A DNA stretch of 64,000 bases, from NCBI RefSeq assembly GCF_030407815.1, contig NZ_JASDCS010000003.1:124001-188000 (forward strand), read 5' to 3'. Position 1 is the stretch's first letter; each line of letters starts with the position of its first letter. Below, piece by piece: positions 37,468 through 47,000 of this stretch. The notes under the pieces are model-generated. The model was not told the DNA's origin. It was given only the letters and a program-made list of their open reading frames with translations, and ran no database searches. The DNA is from Psychrobacter sp. APC 3281 (GTDB lineage Bacteria > Pseudomonadota > Gammaproteobacteria > Pseudomonadales > Moraxellaceae). The position numbers and the translations under genes were made by a program.

Positions 37468-38208
37468 ATGATGGAAGTTGAATATAACTTACTTTTGGTG
37501 TTGGTCTCATACGCCATTGCAGTATTTGGTTCTTATGTTGGCTTAAACCTTGCCATTCGAGTACCTTCTGCTAAGCCAGGAACGGATTTGTATTTTTGGG
37601 TAGCGCTATCATCGATTGCTATCGGTGGTGCGATTTGGTCTATGCATTATATTGGTATGATGGCAGTAGATATGAAAATGCCTGTGACTTATGACTTGGG
37701 TCTGACGATTGTTTCAATGCTACTCGCGATTTGTTTCGTTGCAGTCGGTATTGTCATCGTAGGTCGCGGTGAACCAAGCGTTGCTAAGTTAATCGGTGGT
37801 GGTGTGCTTACTGGACTGGGTGTTGCAGCTATGCATTATACCGGTATGGCCTCCATGCAGATGGACGCTACCATGTCATACAATATACCGCTGCTTATCT
37901 TATCAATTGTGATTGCTATTGCAGCTGCTATCGCTGCGCTATGGTTAGCATTCAATCTACGTGGTACATTACAGCGTTTTGGTAGTGCCTTCATCATGGG
38001 TCTTGCAGTTTGTGGTATGCATTACACTGGTATAGCCGCGATGGAAATGACGATGACGGATCACTCGATGTCTATGGATTATACGCATGCAGGTGCCATA
38101 TCTTCATCAATTATGATCTTCATCGGTTCAGCAATCGTACTTAGCTTACTATGGGTCATTGCTTCTAAAAATGCACCTAAGCAAGCAACATTAGCATTTG
38201 GCGAGTAA
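37468..38208 (+). CDS. MHYT-domain integral membrane sensor-like protein
   Basis: This 246-residue protein has seven predicted helices and three MHYT-type motifs: SMHYIGMMAV (58-67), AMHYTGMASM (121-130) and GMHYTGIAAM (183-192), plus a Met-rich loop (EMTMTDHSMSMDY, about 193-205). Conserved Met and His are thought to bind copper and let MHYT proteins sense O2, CO or NO. Unlike most MHYT proteins it has no GGDEF, EAL, kinase or other output domain, so it needs a partner; the V4R protein just upstream is the obvious candidate. A 64-bp hairpin terminator follows. Confidence 0.9.
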   Translation: MMEVEYNLLLVLVSYAIAVFGSYVGLNLAIRVPSAKPGTDLYFWVALSSIAIGGAIWSMHYIGMMAVDMKMPVTYDLGLTIVSMLLAICFVAVGIVIVGRGEPSVAKLIGGGVLTGLGVAAMHYTGMASMQMDATMSYNIPLLILSIVIAIAAAIAALWLAFNLRGTLQRFGSAFIMGLAVCGMHYTGIAAMEMTMTDHSMSMDYTHAGAISSSIMIFIGSAIVLSLLWVIASKNAPKQATLAFGE

Positions 38209-38234
38209 TTTTAAACGCTCATTTTTAATACCAA

Positions 38235-38298
38235 TTGAACAGAAAATAAAAAAGGTTTTTAGATTAATATCTAAAAACCTTTTTTATTTTCTGTTCAA
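38235..38298. terminator. Very long bidirectional hairpin (30-bp perfect arms)
   Basis: Arms 38235-38264 and 38269-38298 are perfectly complementary around a TAAT loop. The stem contains an A-run and T-run suited to termination in both directions, between the convergent MHYT and ATP-grasp genes. Confidence 0.85.
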
Positions 38299-38334
38299 AT
38301 CATTTACTAACCACGAGCATGCCTAGCGGACTAT

Positions 38335-39486
38335 TTATTCATCACCCTTTTCAATTTTCACACTCAACATAATAGAGCGTACTTGGCATGGTTCAATATG
38401 CTGAATATTGGTCTCTAAGTTAGGTCTCTCTGATAACCCCAACCAATAAGAAAAGCCGACTTGCGTCAGGTCAGTTCCACTATGAGAAGTATAACCAATA
38501 CCACCTGATGGACGACTATTGATCTCAAGAACACGGTGCTGACCGCTATCATCAGCTTTGGTTTGTACACTGACGATGCCATCACAGCCAAAAGCCCTAA
38601 TCAGTGGGATTACGACATCCATGACAGACTGCTCATAACCAACATGTTGTATTTTTCCTGTTTTATGACGAGTGACAGCAGCTAGGACTTCGCCATATTC
38701 ACAGACTACATCGATAGAGTACTCTTGCCCAGATAGATAAGGCATCAGCAACATGGGAATAGGGCGCTCGTGTACCATTTGGCTGTTGGTATAGGCATTC
38801 ACAAATTGGGCTGTGTTGATTTTTTTCTCTTCAGTGAAGTATAAGTGCTCAAAGCTGTCGTACTGCTCATCATATTCTTTACCAGTGTCTAGTCGCCAAA
38901 ACCCTTGTGCAAAAATACCGACGACAGGTTTCACACATAGAGGCTGGTCGCCATGCTCGGCGAGTAAAGCCTCAAGTTCAGCAGTATTGTTAAAACGCCA
39001 TGCGTCTGCCACTGGAATATTATAAGTGTGACAATGCTGCATAAAAGCAAATTTATCATCGATTGATTCTAGTGCCGCCACGCTGGTTGCACCTGTTAAC
39101 AAGCGAATACCAGCAGCGTCAAATTTTTCACGATGCACTTCATAATCGATACCATTGCGCCCAGTCAGTAGTACTTTTACGTTATGCTTTTGAGCTTGCT
39201 CTAATACGAACTGCCAGCGTGGTATAGCAGGTTCGCTAGTCGTCTGGGCATCAGTATCCACAGCTGAATTAGATGGCTCGCGATAAACCATATCGGCGAA
39301 TTCGAAAATCTCAGGTCTATCATGACGGTGTGAGGCAATAACTTGAAAAGGGTTGTTTGAAGGACTGCTTGATTTGCTCTTTAAACTTTGTAAGCTATCT
39401 AACATATCACGCTGGCTAGATTGACCTTCAGCTAACCACGCCGCTACTGGTATTGAAGGGTTACTATTGTCAGCAAGATTATTCAT
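38335..39486 (-). CDS. Ter-associated ATP-grasp ligase
   Basis: This 383-residue ATP-grasp protein has an N-terminal domain with VIASHRHDRPEIFEFADMVY and VLLTGRNG, a central ATP-binding region (DDKFAFMQHC, DQPLCVKPVVGIFAQGFW, MPYLSGQEYSIDVVCEYGE) and a catalytic end HRVLEINSRPSGGIGYTS. This matches the ATP-grasp family reported in Ter operons (ATPgrasp_Ter). It likely ligates a carboxylate and an amine or thiol to make the Ter-associated metabolite. It is separated from the other biosynthetic genes by the V4R-MHYT pair and has its own promoter. Confidence 0.87.
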   Translation of the reverse strand: MNNLADNSNPSIPVAAWLAEGQSSQRDMLDSLQSLKSKSSSPSNNPFQVIASHRHDRPEIFEFADMVYREPSNSAVDTDAQTTSEPAIPRWQFVLEQAQKHNVKVLLTGRNGIDYEVHREKFDAAGIRLLTGATSVAALESIDDKFAFMQHCHTYNIPVADAWRFNNTAELEALLAEHGDQPLCVKPVVGIFAQGFWRLDTGKEYDEQYDSFEHLYFTEEKKINTAQFVNAYTNSQMVHERPIPMLLMPYLSGQEYSIDVVCEYGEVLAAVTRHKTGKIQHVGYEQSVMDVVIPLIRAFGCDGIVSVQTKADDSGQHRVLEINSRPSGGIGYTSHSGTDLTQVGFSYWLGLSERPNLETNIQHIEPCQVRSIMLSVKIEKGDE

Positions 39487-39771
39487 AATTCTCTCAGCGT
39501 TATCATTAGGTGTAGGGGAATGGGCAAGTCAATATTGCTACTGCAAATCTAGTAGTAATATTAGCAAAGGTATACGGTTTAATAGGACGTATTATATACA
39601 AATGATATGCGTTATAAACGCCTCTAATAAAATAGTCATAGGGATTTGTAAGGACGACTTTAGCGCTTATATCGCGATTGTCTGGTTCAAAATTTTCATA
39701 ATATCCATGCTACTATATGACGACAGTCAGCATGACAATGACAACAGCATAATAAATAATCTAAAGGACGT

Positions 39772-41049
39772 ATGATGAGTCAAAACCAACCTCAAAAACT
39801 AATTGCAGGTGCCAATGCGCCACTACCGACTGACAATATTAGCATTCGTATTTTAAGCCAAAATGCCATCGATTGTGCTGCTTATCGCCTGACTAATGAC
39901 GGCAAAGTGCGCGGTGATGGTGACATGATATTTTATGGTCAGACACGTAGCGATGATGGTAGTGTTAGCTTCCGTGGTCATGACAGTGATGGTTTTTTTG
40001 ATGTCAATTTGTCTGCACAGCCTGCAACTATTGAGAAAATTGCCCTAGCGTTCTCTAGTGCGCAAACATTGTCGCAAGTTGGCGATGTGGACATTCAAGT
40101 TCTGCAAGGCAATCAAGTGCTAATGACTTGTCAGCTGAGTAGCGCTGGACGTAATGAAAAAGCCATTATATTGGCTGAATGCTATCGCAGACAAGGAAGC
40201 TGGAAATTTCGTTTTATCGCCCAAGGATTTGAGGGAGGGCTAAAACCTTTGTCTGAGCATTTTGGTGTGGAAATCGCTGATGACGCGCCTGCCCAAAATC
40301 ATAACCCTGCACAAAGCCAACCTCAACCTATCAACACGCAGCGACCAATCAATACGCAAAAAGCAGGCAACACGTCTCAAGCTAACAACCCGCCACCGAT
40401 TCCCGCTAACCCTTCGATTAACTTAAGTAAAATAACATTAACTAAAAACCAATCTAGCATTAATCTTAAAAAACGTGATGACTTTGGCAAAATTTCGGTC
40501 AATTTAGACTGGAACCAACGCCCGCAAAATGATAAATCAACACCTAAGAAAGGCATACTGGGTGATTTATTTAAGCAGCATCAATCAAGCGGTATCGATC
40601 TAGATGTCGGCGCTATGATTCATCTAAAGAATGGTGAAAAAACCCTGATTCAAGCACTGGGTAATCGCTTTGGTAGTTTACAATCAGCGCCTTATGTTTG
40701 CCTACGTGCTGATGATAGAACGGGGCAGGTAAGCGGCGGTGAATGGCTAGATATTAACGGTCAGCAATGGTCACAGATTGAAGAAGTATTTATCTTTGCG
40801 TTTATCTACGAAGGCGCACCTAACTGGGAAAAAACCGATGGGGTTGTGACTATCCATGTACCCGATCAATCACCGATTGAGACACGTTTGACCGAAGGTG
40901 CGGGTAATCTACCAATGTGTGCCATTGCCCGTTTGGTCAATCAACAAGGCAGTATCAATGTTGAGCGTATCAACCAATATTTCAAAGGTCATCAAGAGAT
41001 GGACAAAGCGTTTAATTGGGGCTTTAGCTGGAAGCGTGGACGTAAATAG
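39772..41049 (+). CDS. terA: TerA-family tellurite/stress protein (two TerD-like regions)
   Basis: This 425-residue protein has an N-terminal TerD-like domain (about 1-170, ending GSWKFRFIAQGFEGGLKPL), a Pro/Gln/Asn-rich linker (about 172-220) and a C-terminal domain (about 225-425) beginning LTKNQSSINLKKRDDFGKIS, with a DLDVGAMIHLKNGEK motif. The first domain's acidic motif is reduced to SFRGHDSDGFFDV, so Ca2+ binding is probably weak. This domain order is that of TerA. It is divergent from the ATP-grasp gene and convergent with the TerD gene at 41173. AAGGAC precedes the two adjacent ATG codons (39772, 39775). Confidence 0.85.
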   Translation: MMSQNQPQKLIAGANAPLPTDNISIRILSQNAIDCAAYRLTNDGKVRGDGDMIFYGQTRSDDGSVSFRGHDSDGFFDVNLSAQPATIEKIALAFSSAQTLSQVGDVDIQVLQGNQVLMTCQLSSAGRNEKAIILAECYRRQGSWKFRFIAQGFEGGLKPLSEHFGVEIADDAPAQNHNPAQSQPQPINTQRPINTQKAGNTSQANNPPPIPANPSINLSKITLTKNQSSINLKKRDDFGKISVNLDWNQRPQNDKSTPKKGILGDLFKQHQSSGIDLDVGAMIHLKNGEKTLIQALGNRFGSLQSAPYVCLRADDRTGQVSGGEWLDINGQQWSQIEEVFIFAFIYEGAPNWEKTDGVVTIHVPDQSPIETRLTEGAGNLPMCAIARLVNQQGSINVERINQYFKGHQEMDKAFNWGFSWKRGRK

Positions 41050-41077
41050 TGTTTTTTAAGATCTAAATAATAAACAT

Positions 41078-41117
41078 AAAAGAGCGGCCCATCTACTGAT
41101 AGATGGGCCGCTCTTTT
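41078..41117. terminator. Bidirectional intrinsic terminator
   Basis: Perfect 18-bp arms (AAAAGAGCGGCCCATCTA, loop CTGA) lie between terA and the convergent TerD gene. Confidence 0.9.
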
Positions 41118-41172
41118 TTGAAATAAACTATTTAACTAGATTGGTAATAATCCAGTTAAAGTCTTCAGTCAA

Positions 41173-41781
41173 TTATGCATGTGGTGTGATAGCAGGCATT
41201 AAGTCGTGGAAGGTGCGGCCAGAAGCTGTCTCGCCAATCGCATGCATTTTCCATTCATTGTTGTGACGATAAACCTTTGCCATTACCATCGCTGTATGTC
41301 CACCTTGGGCAGACAAGTTATAACGTGCTACTTCGCTATTGTTATTGGCATTAACGATACGGCAAAAAGCATTTTCTACTGTCTCAAACGTTTGACCAGT
41401 AAAGCTATTGACCGTAAATACCAATGAGACCACATTAGCAGGTACTCTTGAGAGGTCAACGTTTATGACTTCATCATCGCCATCACCGTCGCCAGTACGG
41501 TTATCACCAGTATGCACGATACTGCCGTCTTTCGATTTTAACTGACTGAACCAAATGGCATCGACCGCTTGCTTGTTAGCATCGAACATAATGCATGAAG
41601 CATCTAAGTCGATAGAGTCGCCACCAGAACCGCCGCCGAATAATTTTCCTAAGAAGCCACCTTTTTTATCCTGTGGCCCTTGCGCGACATCCCAGCCTAG
41701 ACCTAGTTTAACTTGAGTAAGCTCGCCACCAGCTTCTTTGCTTAGGGAGATTTTTTGACCTTTTTGAAGACTAACTGCCAT
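41173..41781 (-). CDS. TerD-family protein with Gly-rich insert (TerZ-like)
   Basis: This 202-residue Ca2+-binding TerD-domain protein begins SLQKGQKISLSKEAGGELTQ and has the acidic signature [15 protein letters not shown] (about 91-105) that forms the Ca2+ sites. Relative to the other two canonical TerD proteins here it carries an extra Lys/Gly-rich segment at about 38-56 (KKGGFLGKLFGGGSGGDS) between GWD and DLDA, as in TerZ/TerF-like members. It is the promoter-distal gene of the AIM24-TerD set on the minus strand. Confidence 0.9.
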   Translation of the reverse strand: MAVSLQKGQKISLSKEAGGELTQVKLGLGWDVAQGPQDKKGGFLGKLFGGGSGGDSIDLDASCIMFDANKQAVDAIWFSQLKSKDGSIVHTGDNRTGDGDGDDEVINVDLSRVPANVVSLVFTVNSFTGQTFETVENAFCRIVNANNNSEVARYNLSAQGGHTAMVMAKVYRHNNEWKMHAIGETASGRTFHDLMPAITPHA

Positions 41782-41857
41782 GTGAGTATCCTTATAATAA
41801 CTGTGAGTAAAACCGTTTAAAAATAAAGTTAAAAATTGGTATAAATTGTGAAAGGTG

Positions 41858-42619
41858 CTATAAGATATTGTCTAAGAAGCCACCGCCGCCGCCACGTCCG
41901 CCTGAGCTACTACCTAGGACGCTTTGTATCCAACCTTGATAACTGTCGCGATTGCGCGAGCAAATAATGACTTTGCCACTTCCTGAGAAGTTCAGAACCA
42001 TACCCTCGCCACTAGTAACAGAATTGATAATATTGCTCATGATGCCTTTTTTCTTACTGGTCGAAACTGACAATTTGTATTCAAGATTCGAATCCCAACA
42101 GACCACATGACCGTTATCAATGATGACGTCTTTGTCTGGTGTGACATCAATCTCAAACAACGAGCCAAAACCAGATACCACGACTTGGCCTTGGCCTTGG
42201 GTCTGCATCACCATGAAACCGCCCGTATCACCAAACACTGCGCCGCCTAAATTGCGCTGAATATTGGCTCTGATATCGACGCCAGTTTGGGCCGCGACAA
42301 ACGCACCATCACTCAATGTATACTGCTGCTTGCCAACTTCTATGATTTGCATATCACCATCAAGCGTGGGCGCAAGCAAACAGTCGCCCTCACCATTAAC
42401 CGCTTCAATCTGCTGTTGGAACAATGATTCATCGTTTGCAAAGCGGCGCATCAGTGACTGCATCAGCCCACCTTGTAGCTTACCTTTCAGCTCAAGATTG
42501 GACTCCATCATCACCATCGCGTTGGCTTCACAATAAATTGAATCGCCTTTTTTAAGATTACAATGCAAAAAAGGTTCAATAGTACCGATTAAACTGAATG
42601 TTGCGGCCATGGCTTGCAA
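41858..42619 (-). CDS. AIM24 family protein (TIGR00266)
   Basis: This 253-residue beta-rich protein has the AIM24 pattern: CEANAMVMMESNLELKGKLQ near residue 30, MRRFANDESLFQQ, a central DGAFVAAQTGVDI and GDTGGFMVMQTQGQGQVVVS (about 150-169), VCWDSNLEYKLSVS, then a Gly/Ser-rich C-terminal tail (GSSSGGRGGGGGFLDNIL). AIM24 relatives occur near TerD genes; a role in membrane-associated assembly has been suggested but is unproven. It is flanked by TerD genes on the same strand. Confidence 0.87.
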   Translation of the reverse strand: MQAMAATFSLIGTIEPFLHCNLKKGDSIYCEANAMVMMESNLELKGKLQGGLMQSLMRRFANDESLFQQQIEAVNGEGDCLLAPTLDGDMQIIEVGKQQYTLSDGAFVAAQTGVDIRANIQRNLGGAVFGDTGGFMVMQTQGQGQVVVSGFGSLFEIDVTPDKDVIIDNGHVVCWDSNLEYKLSVSTSKKKGIMSNIINSVTSGEGMVLNFSGSGKVIICSRNRDSYQGWIQSVLGSSSGGRGGGGGFLDNIL

Positions 42620-42710
42620 ATCCTTATTCTAATATCTTTGTTAAATGCTCTTAATATGTGCGTGTGCTTTTAGGTGCTCTATAGCTTTTATGATAAGCCA
42701 ATTAAATTTA

Positions 42711-42749
42711 AAGCCATCAAATGCGTTAAAGGGGCACACTTGATGGCTT
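42711..42749 (-). terminator. Candidate intrinsic terminator downstream of TerD gene
   Basis: AAGCCATCAA and TTGATGGCTT form a 10-bp stem with a 19-base loop and T-rich flank on the minus strand. Confidence 0.5.
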
Positions 42750-42815
42750 ATTAGATCACAACCAGACGTCTGATTATGATAATCGGCTTGCTAAACGTTT
42801 ACGTTGGTTTTAACG

Positions 42816-43391
42816 TTAAACATTTACGCCATAAGAAGCTGCTAATGGTCCTAGACCACCGCTGAAACCTTGACCGACCGCACGGAATTTCCAATCACCG
42901 CTGTGACGATATAATTCACCGAAAATCATCGCTGTTTCAGTGCTGCCGTCTTCTGATAGGTCATAACGAGCGATTTCAGATTCGCCATTGTCGTTTACAA
43001 CGCGAATATAAGCATCACCAACTTGACCGAAGTTTTGATTACGTGCTTGGCCTTCATAGATGATGGCACAGATAGCTACTTTGTTGACGTCAGCTGGAAT
43101 GCTCGCAAGATTGATTTTGATTTTCTCATCATCGCCATCGCCTTCGCCAGTACGGTTATCACCAGTATGCTCAACAGCGCCATTGTCTGACTTTAGGTTA
43201 TTAAAAAAGATAAAATCTTGGTCGTTACGGACTTTGCCTGCTTCGTTAATCAAGAAACCGATTGCATCTAAGTCAAACTCTTGGCCGTCAGTGGCACGTG
43301 GATCCCAGCCTAGACCGACTGTAATGTTAGTTAAACCTGGCGCTTCTTTTGATAAGTTTACGTTGCCGCCTTTTGTTAAGCTAATAGCCAT
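42816..43391 (-). CDS. terD: TerD-family calcium-binding stress protein
   Basis: This 191-residue protein is a canonical Ter[21 protein letters not shown] at the start, [18 protein letters not shown], the Ca2+ motif [15 protein letters not shown] (about 75-89) and the C-terminal [20 protein letters not shown]. Its length equals that of the TerD protein at 46310-46885, and the two are close paralogues. TerD proteins confer resistance to tellurite, phage and other stress in Ter systems, possibly acting as membrane-associated Ca2+-dependent assemblies. TerD versus TerE cannot be separated here. Confidence 0.93.
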   Translation of the reverse strand: MAISLTKGGNVNLSKEAPGLTNITVGLGWDPRATDGQEFDLDAIGFLINEAGKVRNDQDFIFFNNLKSDNGAVEHTGDNRTGEGDGDDEKIKINLASIPADVNKVAICAIIYEGQARNQNFGQVGDAYIRVVNDNGESEIARYDLSEDGSTETAMIFGELYRHSGDWKFRAVGQGFSGGLGPLAASYGVNV

Positions 43392-43845
43392 ACAAATATC
43401 CTTTGGATTAATAGTTAAGTGGATTGATTGATAAAAAATAAACTAAAAGTTGTGCAGTGACTGATATCTCAGAGCAAATAATAAAAACTTACCTGTACGC
43501 TATGCCCTGCATATCATTACGTTTTACTATACTAAGCGTTTGCTCACTAAGCAAGGCGTATTTTGTGCGCTTACTATATGCTTACTAAGGGACATAATAC
43601 TTCTGTATCTTTGATAATTTCTAATCAACTTAGCAATAGTCGTTAAGATATTGTTATGAAAAGTAATGTTTCATACAAAAGGGATTTAGCACAAAGGTAG
43701 CTTAGATAAAACAATCGCTTTAAAAAGCACCGACTGACTATATGGGCTTAGAACAAACTAACTCATGGCTTAGGTATGCTTCGCAGCTAGTATGAGAGCT
43801 TGGCATTATATAAAAAACCTATTTAGACAAATAGACATGTATCTC
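43392..43845. other. Intergenic region between terD and glsA
   Basis: This 454-bp AT-rich stretch lies upstream of terD and downstream of glsA, both on the minus strand. The terD promoter should be within it. No terminator or ORF was recognised. Confidence 0.5.
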
Positions 43846-44766
43846 TTATTCTGCAAAAACCGACCAGCCAGTTTTTTGTACGAAGCGCTCTAGTGCTTTT
43901 AGTCCAAGCTTAGAGTTACCTACATGATCAAGCCCTGGCGACCAGACAGCGATAGACCCTTTACCAGGTGCTATCGTCAAAATACCGCCACCAACACCAC
44001 TTTTGCCTGGTAAGCCCACACGGTAAGCAAATTCGCCAGAACCATCATAATGACCACACATCATCATCAATGAGTTAATACGGCGTGCTCTTTTTTCATT
44101 GATTACACGTACTCCTGAGTGCTTATCAACTCCGTTAGACACTAAATAAAGACCGGCACTAGCCAGCTGTTGACAGTTCATTGCAATCGAGCACTGATGA
44201 AAATACGTACCTAATACATTATCCACATCGTGTTTTAAACGACCAAAGGATTTCATAAAGTGCGCCAGAGAGGCATTTCGGTCCTTGTGCGCCATCTCAG
44301 AAGCCGCTACTTTATGATCAAAGCGAATTGACTCATCATCTGCAATGAGGTGAACAAACTGCAGGATTTCACCCAGTGTTTCTTTAGGTTTATGCCCCAT
44401 CATAATAGCATCCACCACGGCAATGGCACCAGCATTGATAAATGGGTTGCGCGGTCGGCCAGACTCATGCTCGAGCATCACAATTGAATTAAAAGGATCG
44501 CCAGATGGTTCGCGTCCGACGTGTGTCCAAAGTGTATCGCCTAGCTTGCCAAGACCAATGGTTAAGGTAAATACCTTAGAGATACTTTGGATGGAAAACA
44601 GAGTGCTTGCATCACCTGCTGCATACATATGCCCATCAGGAGTCGCTACGGCTATACCGAACTGATTAGGATCAATATGAGCCAATTGAGGGATATAATC
44701 TGCGACTTTGCCGCGGTCAGTTTCTCTTGCCATCTCTGCAGCAATATCATCAAGAATTTTTTGCAT
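43846..44766 (-). CDS. glsA: Glutaminase A
   Basis: Glutaminase hydrolyses glutamine to glutamate and ammonia in the serine-dependent beta-lactamase-like fold. With the start at 44766 the protein is 306 residues, the family length (E. coli 308-310). Key motifs are [11 protein letters not shown] near 23, the catalytic [10 protein letters not shown] (Ser61, Lys64), [16 protein letters not shown], and the C-terminal [13 protein letters not shown] longer frame from 44862 adds a hydrophobic stretch; neither start has a good ribosome site. It is sandwiched between terD and terC genes. Confidence 0.92.
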   Translation of the reverse strand: MQKILDDIAAEMARETDRGKVADYIPQLAHIDPNQFGIAVATPDGHMYAAGDASTLFSIQSISKVFTLTIGLGKLGDTLWTHVGREPSGDPFNSIVMLEHESGRPRNPFINAGAIAVVDAIMMGHKPKETLGEILQFVHLIADDESIRFDHKVAASEMAHKDRNASLAHFMKSFGRLKHDVDNVLGTYFHQCSIAMNCQQLASAGLYLVSNGVDKHSGVRVINEKRARRINSLMMMCGHYDGSGEFAYRVGLPGKSGVGGGILTIAPGKGSIAVWSPGLDHVGNSKLGLKALERFVQKTGWSVFAE

Positions 44767-44939
44767 ATCGTTTATAGGGTCTTTTTTCGACAAGTTATTT
44801 AAGGACGAAGATTTTAACCGAAGATAGGGTAATAGTAACAGGGCAAACGTAATTTTAACCATTGATTGTCTTAATTATGGGTTATTCCGATATTTTGGGG
44901 CTTCCACAAGACCTAACAGTATGACAAAAACAGTATGAC

Positions 44940-44972
44940 AAAAAAACAGGCCATACCTGATGATATGACCTG
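44940..44972 (-). terminator. Intrinsic terminator downstream of terC
   Basis: CAGGTCATA pairs with TATGGCCTG on the minus strand (one G-U), followed by a run of T. Confidence 0.75.
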
Positions 44973-45014
44973 CTTAGATGTATAACTAGATACAGACTAC
45001 ACTGAGAACACGCC

Positions 45015-46082
45015 TTAGTTTAGGCTTGCTTTCTCAGCTTTACGATGCTGAAGTGACGCTAGCAGCGCCCAACCAATAAAGGCAATACCAATCAAACCAG
45101 TGATAATCTCTGGCACATGGAACTTCACTGACAATAGCATAATCAGTGCCAATGCGCCGATGGCATAATGTGCGCCATGCTCAAGATAGATGAACTCGTC
45201 AAGCGTGCCTTTGTCTACCAAGAAAATAGTCATAGAACGTACGAACATCGCACCAATTGCAAGACCTAACATGATAACAATCACGTCATTGGTGATTGCA
45301 AATGCGCCAATCACACCATCGAAACTGAATGAAGCATCTAGGACTTCTAAGTATAAGAAACCAATGATACCGCCCTTCATAATGGCACTGGTCGCCGCAG
45401 CGCCCGAACCATTTTCTTCGTTTTCTAGGTCTTCTTCCAGATCGCCCTCAAGCATACCCGATACAACCTGTACGCCCAGATAAACCAAGATACCCCAAAC
45501 ACCTGCGATTAGGACAGCGCTTGACTGCTCTGCATTGGCCCATGATACCGCGATCATCAAGACGATAAGCGCTACAAATACGCTCATAGCATCGACTTTA
45601 CCTAGCTTGGCTAAACGGCTCTCAAGCCAGTCAAACCAATGCACGTCTTTGTCATCAAAAATAAAGTTCAAGAATACCAATAGTAAGAAGATACCACCAA
45701 ATGCTGAGATTTCTGCATGGTGTGCCATCAGTCTTGCTGAGTACTCTTCAGGGCTATATAAAGCCAAGTTGATGACTTCCATCATACCAAGGTCGGCAGT
45801 AACCGCGACGATGACAATAGGGAAGACCAATCGCATACCGAATACGGCGATTAGGATACCAACGGTTAAAAATATCTTTTTCCAAAATTCGTCCCAGCCC
45901 TTAAGGACTGAAGCATTGACCACCGCATTATCAAAAGATAATGAAATCTCCATGACGGCCAAAATAGCGGTAATAGAAAGAGTGGCTATCATGCCACCCA
46001 TACCGCCATGTGAATATCCCCACCATGCTGCTATTGCCAAAGCAATTGCGGTAAAGATAAAGTCTAAATAAAAATGTCTCAT
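45015..46082 (-). CDS. terC: TerC-family integral membrane protein
   Basis: This 355-residue protein has about nine helices and the TerC/Alx/YkoY signature: AVMEISLSFDNAVVNASVLK near residue 41 and EVLDASFSFDGVIGAFAITND near 250, each contributing Asp/Asn residues in the membrane, which are proposed to handle metal ions such as Mn2+. An acidic loop (EGDLEEDLENEENGSG, about 213-228) is a likely cation-handling or regulatory segment. It is 227 bp downstream of a TerD gene, and TerC is the classic membrane partner of TerD. Confidence 0.93.
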   Translation of the reverse strand: MRHFYLDFIFTAIALAIAAWWGYSHGGMGGMIATLSITAILAVMEISLSFDNAVVNASVLKGWDEFWKKIFLTVGILIAVFGMRLVFPIVIVAVTADLGMMEVINLALYSPEEYSARLMAHHAEISAFGGIFLLLVFLNFIFDDKDVHWFDWLESRLAKLGKVDAMSVFVALIVLMIAVSWANAEQSSAVLIAGVWGILVYLGVQVVSGMLEGDLEEDLENEENGSGAAATSAIMKGGIIGFLYLEVLDASFSFDGVIGAFAITNDVIVIMLGLAIGAMFVRSMTIFLVDKGTLDEFIYLEHGAHYAIGALALIMLLSVKFHVPEIITGLIGIAFIGWALLASLQHRKAEKASLN

Positions 46083-46309
46083 GACACATCCTGTATGGTT
46101 GCGTAAAGCTAAGGTCTACCTAGTATAGGCATGAACCGCAAAAAAGCGGTTATTACTAACCACTTTTTATGCATAATTTTAAACGAAACGTAAAGCATTA
46201 CTAGTCATTTGGCCATTAAAAATTGTGACTATTTGCAACGATGGCAGTTTACTGTTTTGGACGTGATGACGGTGACTAATAACTGACTAAATACCAGTAA
46301 ATAATGGTT

Positions 46310-46885
46310 TTAGATATCGACACCGTATTGCTGACACATCGCTTGCAAACCGCCTGAATAGCCTTGACCAACAGCACGGAATTTCCATTCGCCGTTGTGA
46401 CGATATACTTCGCCAAACACCATTGCTGTCTCAACAGAATAGTCTTCTGCTAAATCAAAACGTACCACTTCAGTGCCTGTTTCCTCATTGACGACGCGGA
46501 TAAAGGCGTTTGCGACCTGACCAAAGTTCTGGCTACGAGCAGCAGCGTCATGGATAGTCACTGTCACGACTACTTTATCTACGTCTGCAGGTACTTGAGT
46601 GAGATTTACTTTGATAACCTCATCATCACCGTCGCCTTCGCCAGTACGGTTGTCGCCAGTATGCTCGACAGCGCCATTGTCAGACTTCAGTTGATTATAG
46701 AAAATAAAGTCATGATCGCCGCGTACTTTACCTGCGCCATTTAGCAAAAATACGCTAGCATCAAGATCGAACTCAGCACCAGAAGTGGCACGCTCATCCC
46801 AGCCAAGACCGATAAGTAGCTTGGTTAAATTTGGGTCAGTTTTCGTTAGCGATAAATTACCGCCTTTATTAAGTGATAAAGCCAT
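46310..46885 (-). CDS. terD: TerD-family calcium-binding stress protein, second canonical copy
   Basis: This 191-residue protein is a canonical Ter[21 protein letters not shown] at the start, [18 protein letters not shown], Ca2+ motif [15 protein letters not shown] and the end [18 protein letters not shown]. It sits directly upstream of terC, the usual terC-terD arrangement, and downstream of rlmL on the same strand. AAGGA lies about 8 bases before the ATG. The leader contains a hairpin (46936-46974). Confidence 0.93.
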   Translation of the reverse strand: MALSLNKGGNLSLTKTDPNLTKLLIGLGWDERATSGAEFDLDASVFLLNGAGKVRGDHDFIFYNQLKSDNGAVEHTGDNRTGEGDGDDEVIKVNLTQVPADVDKVVVTVTIHDAAARSQNFGQVANAFIRVVNEETGTEVVRFDLAEDYSVETAMVFGEVYRHNGEWKFRAVGQGYSGGLQAMCQQYGVDI

Positions 46886-46935
46886 GGTGTTATCCTTTTT
46901 ATTAGACGTTAGTGGTTTATGAGGTCATCGAAAAA

Positions 46936-46974
46936 AGGCGATGCTTACGCAATAACTGCGCAAATCCATCGCCT
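46936..46974 (-). terminator. Hairpin with T-tract in the terD leader (terminator or attenuator)
   Basis: On the minus strand AGGCGATG...CATCGCCT encloses an inner GCGCA-GTTAT-TGCGT hairpin and is followed by six T residues. Only about 45 bases then remain before the terD ATG, so this may be an attenuator in the terD leader rather than an ordinary terminator. Confidence 0.55.
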
Positions 46975-47000
46975 AGTAACGCTCTATCATAGCAACAAAA

